A DNA stretch of 8,151 bases, from assembly GCA_902766515.1 (NCBI GenBank), contig CACXEB010000320.1, positions 1-8,151 on the forward strand, read 5' to 3'. The notes under the pieces were generated by a model, which did not search any database, was not told the DNA's origin, and worked only from the letters and a program-made list of their open reading frames with translations. Of the stretch, positions 1 through 6,613 are shown in pieces. The stretch's first letter is position 1. Each line of letters starts with the position of its first letter. Both the position numbers and the translations under genes were made by a program. The stretch comes from an uncultured Eubacteriales bacterium. Its GTDB lineage: Bacteria > Bacillota_A > Clostridia > Christensenellales > Aristaeellaceae.

Positions 1-1550
1 CCGAGGACGCGCTGAGCGATACGAAGGTCGACGACAAGGAAGAGGACCTCGTGCCGCGTCCGCCCGTCGTGACCATCATGGGCCACGTCGACCACGGCAA
101 GACGACCCTGCTCGACTATATCCGCAAATCCAGGGTCGCGGCCGGAGAGGCCGGCGGCATCACCCAGCACATCGGCGCTTACACGGTCGAGCTGGACGGC
201 CGGCCGATCACCTTCCTGGATACCCCCGGTCACGAAGCCTTTACGGCCATGCGTCTGCGCGGCGCGCAGGCGACCGACATCGCCATCCTGGTGGTGGCCG
301 CGGACGACGGCGTCATGCCGCAGACCGTGGAGGCCATCAACCATGCCAAGGCGGCCAACGTGCCGGTGATCGTGGCGATCAACAAGATGGACAAGCCTGA
401 TGCCAACCCGGACCGGGTCATGCAGGACCTGACCAAGTACGGCCTGCTGTCCGAAGCCTGGGGCGGCGAAACCATCATGACGCCGGTCAGCGCGGTGACG
501 GGCCAGGGCGTGGACGAGCTGCTGGAAATGGTCCTGCTGCAGGCGGACATGATGCAGCTCAGGGCCAACCCGAACCGGATGGCCAGCGGCGTGATCATCG
601 AAGCGAAGCTGGACAAGGCGCGCGGACCGCTGGCGACCGTGCTGCTGAAAAACGGTACGCTGCATGTCGGCGACAACCTGGTGGCCGGCATGGCCTCCGG
701 CCGCGTGCGCGCCATGACCAACGACCGCGGCGAGCGCGTGAAGTCTGCCGGACCGTCCATGCCTGTGGAAATCGCGGGCTTTGAGGACGTGCCGGTCGCG
801 GGCGAGGAAATGATTGCCGTCGCGGACGACCGTCTCTCCCGCCAGGTGGCGGAGGAGCGCCGCGAGAAGCTCAAGGCCCAGCGCTCCCAGAGCCAGAAGG
901 TGTCCCTGGATAACCTGTTCGCGGGCATCACCGAGGGCCAGGTGCAGAACCTCAACGTCATCATCAAGGCGGACGTGCAGGGCTCCGTGGAAGCGGTCAA
1001 GCAGTCGCTGGAGAAGCTCTCGAACGACGAAGTCAAGGTGCATGTGCTGCACAGCGGCGTCGGCGCGATCACGCAGGACGACGTCAACCTGGCAAGCGCT
1101 TTCAACGCGATCATCATCGGCTTCAACATCCGTCCGGATGCCGCCGCGCGCGCTGTGGCGGACAAGGAAGGCATCGATATCCGTCTGTACCGCATCATCT
1201 ACCAGGCGATCGAAGACATCGAAAAGGCCATGAAGGGTATGCTCTCACCGGAGTTCCGCGAGCTGATCCTGGGCCACGCGCAGGTGCGCAACGTCTTCCA
1301 CATCACCGGCGCGGGCACGATCGCCGGCTGCTATGTCACGGACGGCAAGCTGACGCGCAACGCGAGCGTGCGCCTGCTGCGCGACAACGTGGTCGTGTTC
1401 GAGGGCAAGCTGTCCTCCCTGCGGCGTTTCAAGGACGACGTGCACGATGTGGCCACGGGCTACGAGTGCGGCGCGAGCCTGGAAAACTACGCGGATATCA
1501 AGGAAAACGACGTGATCGAATGCTTCACGCAGGAAAAGATCGAGGCGTGA
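1..1550 (+). CDS. infB: translation initiation factor IF-2, 5'-truncated by the window edge
   Basis: GTPase that places initiator fMet-tRNA on the 30S subunit and promotes 50S joining; cytoplasmic. The frame is open from base 3, so the gene enters from the left. The GTG at 51 is an internal Val in the usual IF-2 '[18 protein letters not shown]' stretch, not a start. Counting from that Val as residue 1, the G-domain motifs are all present: G1 GHVDHGKT at 11-18, G2 GGITQHIG around 35-42, G3 DTPGH at 57-61, G4 NKMD at 111-114 and G5 SAV near 147. Domains II, III and IV follow ([13 protein letters not shown] near 330; C-terminus ending [11 protein letters not shown]...). Only the variable N-terminal region is missing. 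It is the first of four + strand genes; rbfA follows after 18 nt. Identification is secure; the true start lies outside the window. Confidence 0.98.
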   Translation, partial: EDALSDTKVDDKEEDLVPRPPVVTIMGHVDHGKTTLLDYIRKSRVAAGEAGGITQHIGAYTVELDGRPITFLDTPGHEAFTAMRLRGAQATDIAILVVAADDGVMPQTVEAINHAKAANVPVIVAINKMDKPDANPDRVMQDLTKYGLLSEAWGGETIMTPVSAVTGQGVDELLEMVLLQADMMQLRANPNRMASGVIIEAKLDKARGPLATVLLKNGTLHVGDNLVAGMASGRVRAMTNDRGERVKSAGPSMPVEIAGFEDVPVAGEEMIAVADDRLSRQVAEERREKLKAQRSQSQKVSLDNLFAGITEGQVQNLNVIIKADVQGSVEAVKQSLEKLSNDEVKVHVLHSGVGAITQDDVNLASAFNAIIIGFNIRPDAAARAVADKEGIDIRLYRIIYQAIEDIEKAMKGMLSPEFRELILGHAQVRNVFHITGAGTIAGCYVTDGKLTRNASVRLLRDNVVVFEGKLSSLRRFKDDVHDVATGYECGASLENYADIKENDVIECFTQEKIEA

Positions 1551-1557
1551 GGCAGCC

Positions 1558-1563
1558 AAGGAG
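1558..1563 (+). promoter_or_regulatory. ribosome binding site of rbfA
   Basis: AAGGAG five bases upstream of the ATG at 1569, within the 18-nt infB-rbfA gap. It supports that ATG as the rbfA start. No promoter or terminator is visible in the gap, so rbfA is probably co-transcribed with infB. Confidence 0.75.
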
Positions 1564-1568
1564 TATAC

Positions 1569-1952
1569 ATGCCCAGCTATCGGATAGACAGAATTTCGGA
1601 GGAGGTCCGGCACGTCCTGGACGGTATGATCCGCGGGCTGAATGATCCCCGGATTGACGGCACATGGTCCATCACCCGGGTGGAAGTGACCCGTGACCTT
1701 CGCTATGCCAAGACCTATATCAGCATCCTGGAGGATGACCGCGCGGACGGTTTCATGAAGGCGCTGAAAAACGCGGCCGGTTACCTGCGCCGTGAACTGG
1801 GGCGGGAAATCGACCTGCGCTACACGCCGGAGTTGCTGTTTGAACGGGACCGCAATATCGCCTACGGCATCCATATTTCCCAGGTGCTGAACAGCCTGAA
1901 TATTCCTGAGGAATCCAAGCATGAAGACGTTTCAGAACCAACAGCTGATTGA
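1569..1952 (+). CDS. rbfA: 30S ribosome-binding factor A
   Basis: Small KH-fold protein that binds the pre-30S subunit near 16S rRNA helix 1 and assists late 30S maturation and cold adaptation. The 127-residue length is normal for the family. Visible family features are an N-terminal helix (RIDRISEEVRHVLDGMI), the NDPRI motif at about residues 25-29, the strand 'VEVTRDLRYAKTYIS' at about 37-51, the AxG helix kink of this KH variant (AAGYLR near residue 70) and the 'RYTPELLFERD' segment. The ATG at 1569 has an AAGGAG site. The 3' end overlaps nrnA by 32 nt, and the last residues (HEDVSEPTAD) look like a non-conserved tail. infB-rbfA adjacency is widely conserved in bacteria. Confidence 0.97.
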   Translation: MPSYRIDRISEEVRHVLDGMIRGLNDPRIDGTWSITRVEVTRDLRYAKTYISILEDDRADGFMKALKNAAGYLRRELGREIDLRYTPELLFERDRNIAYGIHISQVLNSLNIPEESKHEDVSEPTAD

Positions 1953-2898
1953 GGCGCTGAAGGCGGCGCAGAGGATCTTTCTCTGCACGCATGTCGCGCC
2001 GGATGGCGACGCCATCGGCTGCCTGCTCGCGGCGAAGTTCATCTTGGAGGGCATGGGCAAGTCCGTGGTCGTCTGCGACGCGGACCCGGTGCCGCTGGAT
2101 TTCAGGATCCTGCCCGGGGCGGGCGAAATCATCAGGCCGGACCAGGTCACGGGTGAATTTGATACAGCCATGAGCCTGGACGCGGCGGATTTTGAGCGCA
2201 TCGGCGCGAGCGGTCCGATCTTCGCGAAAGCGCCGGTCCGCCTGCAGGTGGACCACCACGGCACCAATCCCGGCTATGCGATGCACAACGAGGTCGACGC
2301 GGACGCGCCGGCGGCCGGATGTATCGTATTCCGGATGCTGAAGGCGCTCGGCCAGCCGCTGACGGAGTCCATCGCCGCCTGCCTGTATACGGCGATCAGC
2401 ATGGACACCGGCAATTTCAATTTCCCCAGCGTGGATGCAGAGACGTTTGAAATCATGGCCGAACTGATGAAGACCGGCTTTGACATGAGCGGCTATGCCC
2501 GCCAGCTGCATATGATGCGGCAGACGGAGTATCTGGGCATGCTGTCCCGCGCCCTGGGACGCCTGCAGTTCCTGTACGACGGCAAGGTGACCATGATGGG
2601 CGTCTACCCGGACGACTTTGCTGCGGTTCACGCGCTGCCGGAACACTCGGACGGGATCGTGAATTACGGCCTCTATATTCCGGGTGTGCGGCTGACCTGC
2701 TTCGTGAACAGCCAGCAGGCGGACCTGACCCGGTTCAGCTTCCGGGCCCTGGCGCCTTATTCGGCGCAGCGGATCGCCGTCGCCCTGGGGGGCGGCGGAC
2801 ATGAAGCCGCCGCGGGCGCGACCGTGTACCTGCCGGCCCGGGAAGCCACTGAAAAGGCCCTGGCCGCCATCGACGAGGAGATGAAGCGCCACGCATAA
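1921..2898 (+). CDS. nrnA: DHH-family phosphoesterase: nanoRNase / pAp phosphatase
   Basis: In Firmicutes, NrnA degrades 2-5 nt RNA and dephosphorylates 3'-phosphoadenosine 5'-phosphate using a dinuclear metal centre; cytoplasmic. At 325 aa the length fits. Motifs in order: HVAPDGD at 24-30 (metal ligands H24, D28, D30), DAAD at 87-90, the signature DHH at 111-113 in VDHHGTN, MDTGNF at 161-166, and the DHHA1 glycine loop GGGGHEAAAGA at 290-300 preceded by the RFSFRA strand. The ATG at 1921 has a GAGG site nine bases upstream and lies inside the end of rbfA (32-nt overlap). Position between rbfA and truB is the standard Firmicutes location. The metal ligands are intact, so it should be active. 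Function is assigned from family and synteny; a related c-di-nucleotide-linked oligonucleotide phosphodiesterase activity cannot be excluded. Confidence 0.93.
   Translation: MKTFQNQQLIEALKAAQRIFLCTHVAPDGDAIGCLLAAKFILEGMGKSVVVCDADPVPLDFRILPGAGEIIRPDQVTGEFDTAMSLDAADFERIGASGPIFAKAPVRLQVDHHGTNPGYAMHNEVDADAPAAGCIVFRMLKALGQPLTESIAACLYTAISMDTGNFNFPSVDAETFEIMAELMKTGFDMSGYARQLHMMRQTEYLGMLSRALGRLQFLYDGKVTMMGVYPDDFAAVHALPEHSDGIVNYGLYIPGVRLTCFVNSQQADLTRFSFRALAPYSAQRIAVALGGGGHEAAAGATVYLPAREATEKALAAIDEEMKRHA
2875..2880 (+). promoter_or_regulatory. putative ribosome binding site of truB, supporting the ACG start
   Basis: GAGGAG inside the end of nrnA, ten bases upstream of the ACG at 2891. No comparable purine-rich site precedes the first in-frame ATG at 2930, which is preceded by CCGCCCGGC. 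Together with homology this favours initiation at or near 2891. The site also overlaps nrnA codons, so part of the match may be chance. Confidence 0.5.
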
Positions 2899-3763
2899 CG
2901 GTTATATCAACCTGCTCAAGCCGCCCGGCATGTCGTCCGCGGCGGCCGTTGCGTTTATAAAGCGGCTGACTGGCGAAAAATGCGGCCACGCGGGCACGCT
3001 GGACCCGGAGGTGGCGGGCGTCCTGCCCGTCATGATCGGCAGGGCGACGCGGCTGCAGGATTATTTTACGGACAAAACCAAGGCTTATATCGGGGAAATC
3101 TGCTTTACCGGCGCGACGGACACGCAGGATGCCCAGGGCAGCCTGATGGAAGCCGGGCGCGGCGCGCCGGACCGGGACACGCTGGAAGCGGTCATCCGCT
3201 CGACCTTCACGGGCGATATCCGTCAGGTGCCGCCGATGTATTCGGCGGTCAAGCTGCAGGGCCGGCCCCTGTATGCGCTGGCGCGCGAGGGGAAGACCGC
3301 GGAGGTATCCTCCCGTCCCATCCGTGTGGATGCGTGCGAGGTGCTCGGCCGGACCGACGCGTTTACCTACCGGCTGCGCGTGGTCTGCAGTGCCGGTACC
3401 TATATCCGGACGCTGTGCCATGATATCGGCCAGGCCTTGGGGATGCCGGCCCACATGCGGACGCTGGTCCGCATCCGGTCGGGGTTCTTTGCGCTGGAGG
3501 ACAGCGTGCCGCCGGAACAGCTGGCACGCGATGACGGATGGCTCCGCGCGCTCGTCCCCATGGAAGCCCCGCTCCGGGAGTATGCCCGGATCACACTGCA
3601 GCCGCGCGAGCGTGCGCAGGCGCGCAACGGGGTACCGGTCCCCGCTGCGGCGTTCGGCCTCGCGGAGGGCCAGATTGTCCGCGCATGGGCCGACGGCGCC
3701 TTCTTCGGGCTGGCGGCCTGCCAGGAGGGAATGCTGAAGATGCGCTTCCTGGCGGAGGTGTGA
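2891..3763 (+). CDS. truB: tRNA pseudouridine(55) synthase, apparent ACG start
   Basis: TruB isomerises U55 in the T-loop of most tRNAs to pseudouridine; cytoplasmic. Counted from the ACG, it is 290 aa, close to the usual ~300. Visible features: N-terminal HNGYINLLKPPGMSS motif (about 2-16), catalytic loop GHAGTLDP with catalytic Asp about residue 38, PPMYSAVKLQGRPLYALAREG at about 114-134, SAGTYIRTL at about 167-175, the RIRSGFF segment, and a C-terminal PUA-like region. The first ATG (2930) would remove the conserved INLLKPPG strand, while the stop TGA at 2882 limits upstream extension. No ATG, GTG or TTG exists between them; ACG at 2891 sits exactly where homologues have Met. It overlaps nrnA by 8 nt. 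A genuine ACG start or a one-base error (ATG to ACG, silent in nrnA as His CAT/CAC) would both explain this. Conservative annotation would be 2930-3763. Confidence 0.9.
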   Translation, partial: THNGYINLLKPPGMSSAAAVAFIKRLTGEKCGHAGTLDPEVAGVLPVMIGRATRLQDYFTDKTKAYIGEICFTGATDTQDAQGSLMEAGRGAPDRDTLEAVIRSTFTGDIRQVPPMYSAVKLQGRPLYALAREGKTAEVSSRPIRVDACEVLGRTDAFTYRLRVVCSAGTYIRTLCHDIGQALGMPAHMRTLVRIRSGFFALEDSVPPEQLARDDGWLRALVPMEAPLREYARITLQPRERAQARNGVPVPAAAFGLAEGQIVRAWADGAFFGLAACQEGMLKMRFLAEV

Positions 3764-3779
3764 TCCCCGTTCCCGCTGA

Positions 3780-4772
3780 TCAGAACCGTCTGCCTCCGCC
3801 CGATCCGCAGGAAGAACTGCTTCGGGAACCGCCGCCGGAGGAACTGCTTCCGGAGGAACTGTGGCCGCCGGAACTGTAGCTTCCGGAGGAGCTGCGGCTT
3901 CCGGAGGAACTGTGGCTGCCGGAGGAACTGTGGCTGCCGGAGGAGTTGTGGCTGCCGGAAGAGCTGCGGCTGCTGCATGATGAGCAGCTGCTGCAGGAGG
4001 AATTGGACGAGCCTTCAAACATAGAGATCAGGAAGGCACCGAAAAATGCGGGAATGGCCAGAAGAATGGATTTGGTGACCCTGACCCTTTTGTCCTGATA
4101 GACCGCTTTGGTTTCTTCAGTTTTCGCCTTGAGGGCAAAATCCATATTCCGGACATTCGTCATTTTGCTTTCGTCGCTGACGGGCAATACGCTGAGACGG
4201 TGCGCCGCGATATACGCAAACGCGATGGCCACCGCCAGCGCGAGCAGCAGCCGGCATACAAGCTTGTGGGGGGAATAGATCCTGCCGCCTTCGATCAGAT
4301 TCAGGCAGTCGCCGAACACTTCAGACGCACATGCGAAGTAATCCTTGTCCGCGACATAATGGATCACCTTGTCCGGGATCGTATTCACAGCGGCATCGGT
4401 GACATAGCTGCGCACGGACCCCCTGCTGGTCAGCCATATCATGCGGTTGTTCATATTGATCATAAACAGCAGGCAGGGATATTCCTGGTCATCCCGGATA
4501 TGCCGGTTGCAGAACGCCAGGGACTGAGCGCCCACGTCATCTTTTTCCGCGTATTCGTTCGTTGTCCAGAACGCCACCGCGCAGTATTGGCTGATTGGCC
4601 GCATCAATTCATACAGCCGCTGTTCCTCCCCATCGCTCAGCAGGTTCGCGTCGTCCATGACCAGAATGCGATACAGCGGTTTTGTTTGATCCTGAGGGGC
4701 AGCTTCACCGAGCGCCGGCGGAACGGACAGCGCAGCCATCAACATGAAGAGCGCGATCCACGCCTTTTTCAT
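3780..4772 (-). CDS. TPM-domain membrane protein with Cys/Ser/Gly/His low-complexity tail
   Basis: 330 aa. Residues 1-22 look like a signal peptide (MKKAWIALFMLMAALS..., possible cleavage after ALG). Residues about 35-165 form a TPM domain (starts RILVMDDANLLSDGEEQRL, ends GGRIYSP), a fold found in secreted phosphatase-like and photosystem II repair proteins. Two hydrophobic segments follow, about 171-190 and 233-252, with a charged loop between. If the signal peptide is removed, the TPM domain and the tail would both be outside and the loop inside. The tail (254-330) is 44 Ser and 16 Gly of 77 by my count. It opens with Cys260, Cys263 and Cys266 spaced CSSCSSC, then SHSSSG-like hexapeptides, and ends GGGRRF. 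Gly/Ser-rich C-termini ending in an aromatic are common in TPM proteins; the Cys and His content is notable. The ATG overlaps the stop of the upstream gene (ATGA) and has an AAGGAGG site. Catalytic activity is not predictable; the biological role is unknown. Confidence 0.9.
   Translation of the reverse strand: MKKAWIALFMLMAALSVPPALGEAAPQDQTKPLYRILVMDDANLLSDGEEQRLYELMRPISQYCAVAFWTTNEYAEKDDVGAQSLAFCNRHIRDDQEYPCLLFMINMNNRMIWLTSRGSVRSYVTDAAVNTIPDKVIHYVADKDYFACASEVFGDCLNLIEGGRIYSPHKLVCRLLLALAVAIAFAYIAAHRLSVLPVSDESKMTNVRNMDFALKAKTEETKAVYQDKRVRVTKSILLAIPAFFGAFLISMFEGSSNSSCSSCSSCSSRSSSGSHNSSGSHSSSGSHSSSGSRSSSGSYSSGGHSSSGSSSSGGGSRSSSSCGSGGGRRF
3835..3972. repeat. 18-bp coding tandem repeat in the tail of the TPM gene
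   Basis: About eight degenerate units of consensus CCGGAGGAACTGTGGCTG (+ strand). Five consecutive full units run from 3883 to 3972, two of them identical (3901-3918 and 3919-3936). A full unit lies at 3850-3867, and two shortened 15-bp units lie at 3835-3849 and 3868-3882. On the coding (-) strand each unit gives Ser-His-Ser-Ser-Ser-Gly or a variant with Arg, Tyr or Asn. All length changes are multiples of three, so the frame is preserved, as expected for a translated repeat under selection. The array explains several long open frames on other frames here. Confidence 0.9.
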
Positions 4773-6613
4773 TTTCCGCTCGCCTCCTTCTTCAGTACGG
4801 GGACAGGCCGGGTCACGTACTTGTTATGGTAACGGTACTGGCCCCCGATGTACATCAAAAGCAACAGCAGCAGCAAGGCTGAAATCAGATAGTATTCCGC
4901 TGTGAGCCTGATGAATGGCAGCCTCACGGCGGCGGCGCCGGTCACAAAGGCCAGGATGTAAAGGAGGACAGGCGGTTTCATCCCGTGCAGCAAAACGAAT
5001 ACCATATACAACTCCGAGCCAAACGCCATGAGCAGCAGCAGGGCCGGGAAAAGCGCGGTGTCCGACACAAAGGCATTGACATACGGCATGTTATTGCCAT
5101 TATGGATGATTGCCGCGCAGGTGAAGAAAATGGCAATGCCCAGGCCGTACATGTACAGGACCCTGCACATGTAAGCCATGCCGGTGTTTTTATGCATTTG
5201 TGTTTCTGTCCAGTGCCGGGCCGCATAGATGATCAATATGACGAGCAGAATGAAGTGCAGGAACGCAAACTGTGCATTGGTTTTTATCGCGCAGAACAGC
5301 CCATAGCCGGATACGCATCCCAACAGAATCAGCAGGCGTTTCAGCCCATAGTCCAGGCCGTTGATTCCCGGTATATACGTGATTCCATTGTTGGATTGAT
5401 AGTGCGGGGATTCCCTGCCGGTTGATTGCTTTTGCTGTCGGACAAGTTTTGCAAGGGACGGGTCCTTTTCGCGCAGGTTCTGTTCCAGCCGCTCTTTCAG
5501 CGCCGGATATACAAGCCATCCGATCAGCGACGCCAGGATGCCGCACAGACCGAGCAGGATGTTCGGGCGGATGATCAGCACGGAGTCCAGCAGCAGCAGC
5601 GCCGCGTAGACCAGCGCCGCAAACACGCCCGCCAATACGGCGAACCGTGCGGGACTGACTGTGGTATCGCATACGATGGAACCATCCGTACCGTCAATGG
5701 CGGTGTACAGTACCCGTTCGCCCTCCCGGCTGGCTAACAGCCAGACGGGAAGCAACACAAGTTCCGCGCTTGTTTCCATCGGATCCAGAAGCGTTGCCGC
5801 GGCGCCGACGCAGTTTTGATCGCCGCCTGCCAGCTTCCTGGCGATCTGTTCACACAGGATGGCTTTGATATCACTCTGGTAAGCGCTCTCGTCCGTATCA
5901 GCCGCTTCCGCGTAAAACCCGCATAAGTAGCCCGGATGAAACGCCTGCTGTGCTTCACGGCCGGATTTCCCGCGGCCGGTGGTGATGCCCAACTTCATGG
6001 CGGTGTCATCATCAAAAGCGCGTGACGCGTCATACAGGACGTCCGTCATCCACACGTTTGCCTGCAGGCTGTGGCGGTACCTCGTTTCCAGGTATTCTTT
6101 TTCACTGCGCTCCACCTGGACGGATTGCCCTTCGATTTTGCCGCTGTACTTGCTTTTGTATTTCCAGAAGGGGATGTACACCGGCTGGAAATGCTGGTAT
6201 GTCTCCTGTGACCGCAGTTTATTCGGGGCGAGGACGGCTTTTTTCAGGCGGTTCCGGTAAATGAGCTCACAGTCTTCCCGGAAAACCTTGAAAGGCACGA
6301 TCCCGTCCGGACGCCTGCAGCGGGACAGGCGTTCCATAAACACGACCTCGGATCCGCAATAAATGCAATAATTGACGGTGGATGTCTGTGTGGAATGGAT
6401 GGCCGCGCCGCACTGGGGGCAGCGGTATTCAAAGGTTTCCATGCTGCCGTCCTGTATGTCGAGGGAGGGATCGGGAATGTCCTGGATGCCGTATTCCCCG
6501 CTGCAATGGGCGCATTGCATTTTGCCGCTTTTGATGCTGTAACGCAGACCGCCGCCGCAGCCAGGGCACGCAATGTGCAGCGCTTCCTTGGGGTTCCGGT
6601 TTTCAGGCGTCAT
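4769..6613 (-). CDS. polytopic membrane protein with two N-terminal zinc ribbons
   Basis: 614 aa, resembling the 'TFIIB-type zinc ribbon' membrane proteins of Firmicutes that databases sometimes mislabel as PriA-like. Two Cys4 knuckles are clear: C16-x2-C19 with C34-x2-C37, and C65-x2-C68 with C83-x2-C86. A soluble region follows, including a YIPFWKYKSKYSG segment at about 146-158, characteristic of such proteins. From about 322 to 590 there are roughly eight hydrophobic segments (near 322-345, 349-370, 427-442, 448-466, 485-505, 518-543, 548-567 and 573-590), separated by a charged stretch at 372-405. There is no signal peptide, so the ribbons are probably cytoplasmic. The start at 6613 was chosen because it has an AGGAGG site and follows the usual short leader; the longer frame to 6763 lies inside the upstream gene. 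It overlaps the radical SAM gene by 11 nt and the TPM gene by 4 nt. Function unknown; a scaffold, sensor or export partner for its neighbours is possible. Confidence 0.88.
   Translation of the reverse strand: MTPENRNPKEALHIACPGCGGGLRYSIKSGKMQCAHCSGEYGIQDIPDPSLDIQDGSMETFEYRCPQCGAAIHSTQTSTVNYCIYCGSEVVFMERLSRCRRPDGIVPFKVFREDCELIYRNRLKKAVLAPNKLRSQETYQHFQPVYIPFWKYKSKYSGKIEGQSVQVERSEKEYLETRYRHSLQANVWMTDVLYDASRAFDDDTAMKLGITTGRGKSGREAQQAFHPGYLCGFYAEAADTDESAYQSDIKAILCEQIARKLAGGDQNCVGAAATLLDPMETSAELVLLPVWLLASREGERVLYTAIDGTDGSIVCDTTVSPARFAVLAGVFAALVYAALLLLDSVLIIRPNILLGLCGILASLIGWLVYPALKERLEQNLREKDPSLAKLVRQQKQSTGRESPHYQSNNGITYIPGINGLDYGLKRLLILLGCVSGYGLFCAIKTNAQFAFLHFILLVILIIYAARHWTETQMHKNTGMAYMCRVLYMYGLGIAIFFTCAAIIHNGNNMPYVNAFVSDTALFPALLLLMAFGSELYMVFVLLHGMKPPVLLYILAFVTGAAAVRLPFIRLTAEYYLISALLLLLLLMYIGGQYRYHNKYVTRPVPVLKKEASGK
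4783..4789 (-). promoter_or_regulatory. ribosome binding site of the TPM gene
   Basis: AAGGAGG on the - strand, ten bases upstream of the ATG at 4772 and inside the last codons of the zinc-ribbon gene. With the ATGA stop/start overlap it indicates translational coupling and fixes the TPM start. Confidence 0.75.

Noticed and set aside
51..53. GTG at 51 as the start of infB
   Set aside because: The same frame is open to the window edge with acidic linker residues typical of the region before the IF-2 G domain; this codon is an internal Val.
230..1198. 322-codon open frame antisense to infB
   Set aside because: A by-product of GC-rich codon bias in infB; low-complexity Ser/Ala/Arg composition and no recognisable motifs.
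3835..3972. CRISPR array
   Set aside because: Contiguous 18-bp units without spacers, in frame inside a gene.
3783..4013. His-Xaa-Ser (Hxs) type radical SAM target
   Set aside because: The tail does contain His-Ser-Ser and His-Asn-Ser, but the His are six residues apart in a Ser tract and the paired HxsB/HxsC/HxsD genes are absent; probably coincidence.
2735..4018. Long - strand frame rich in Pro/Ala with repeats, and a + strand Glu/Leu/Pro repeat frame at 3538-3879
   Set aside because: Both are other-frame readings of the 18-bp repeat and of truB; the SHSSSG frame joins a clear signal peptide, TPM domain and ribosome binding site, and the alternatives do not.
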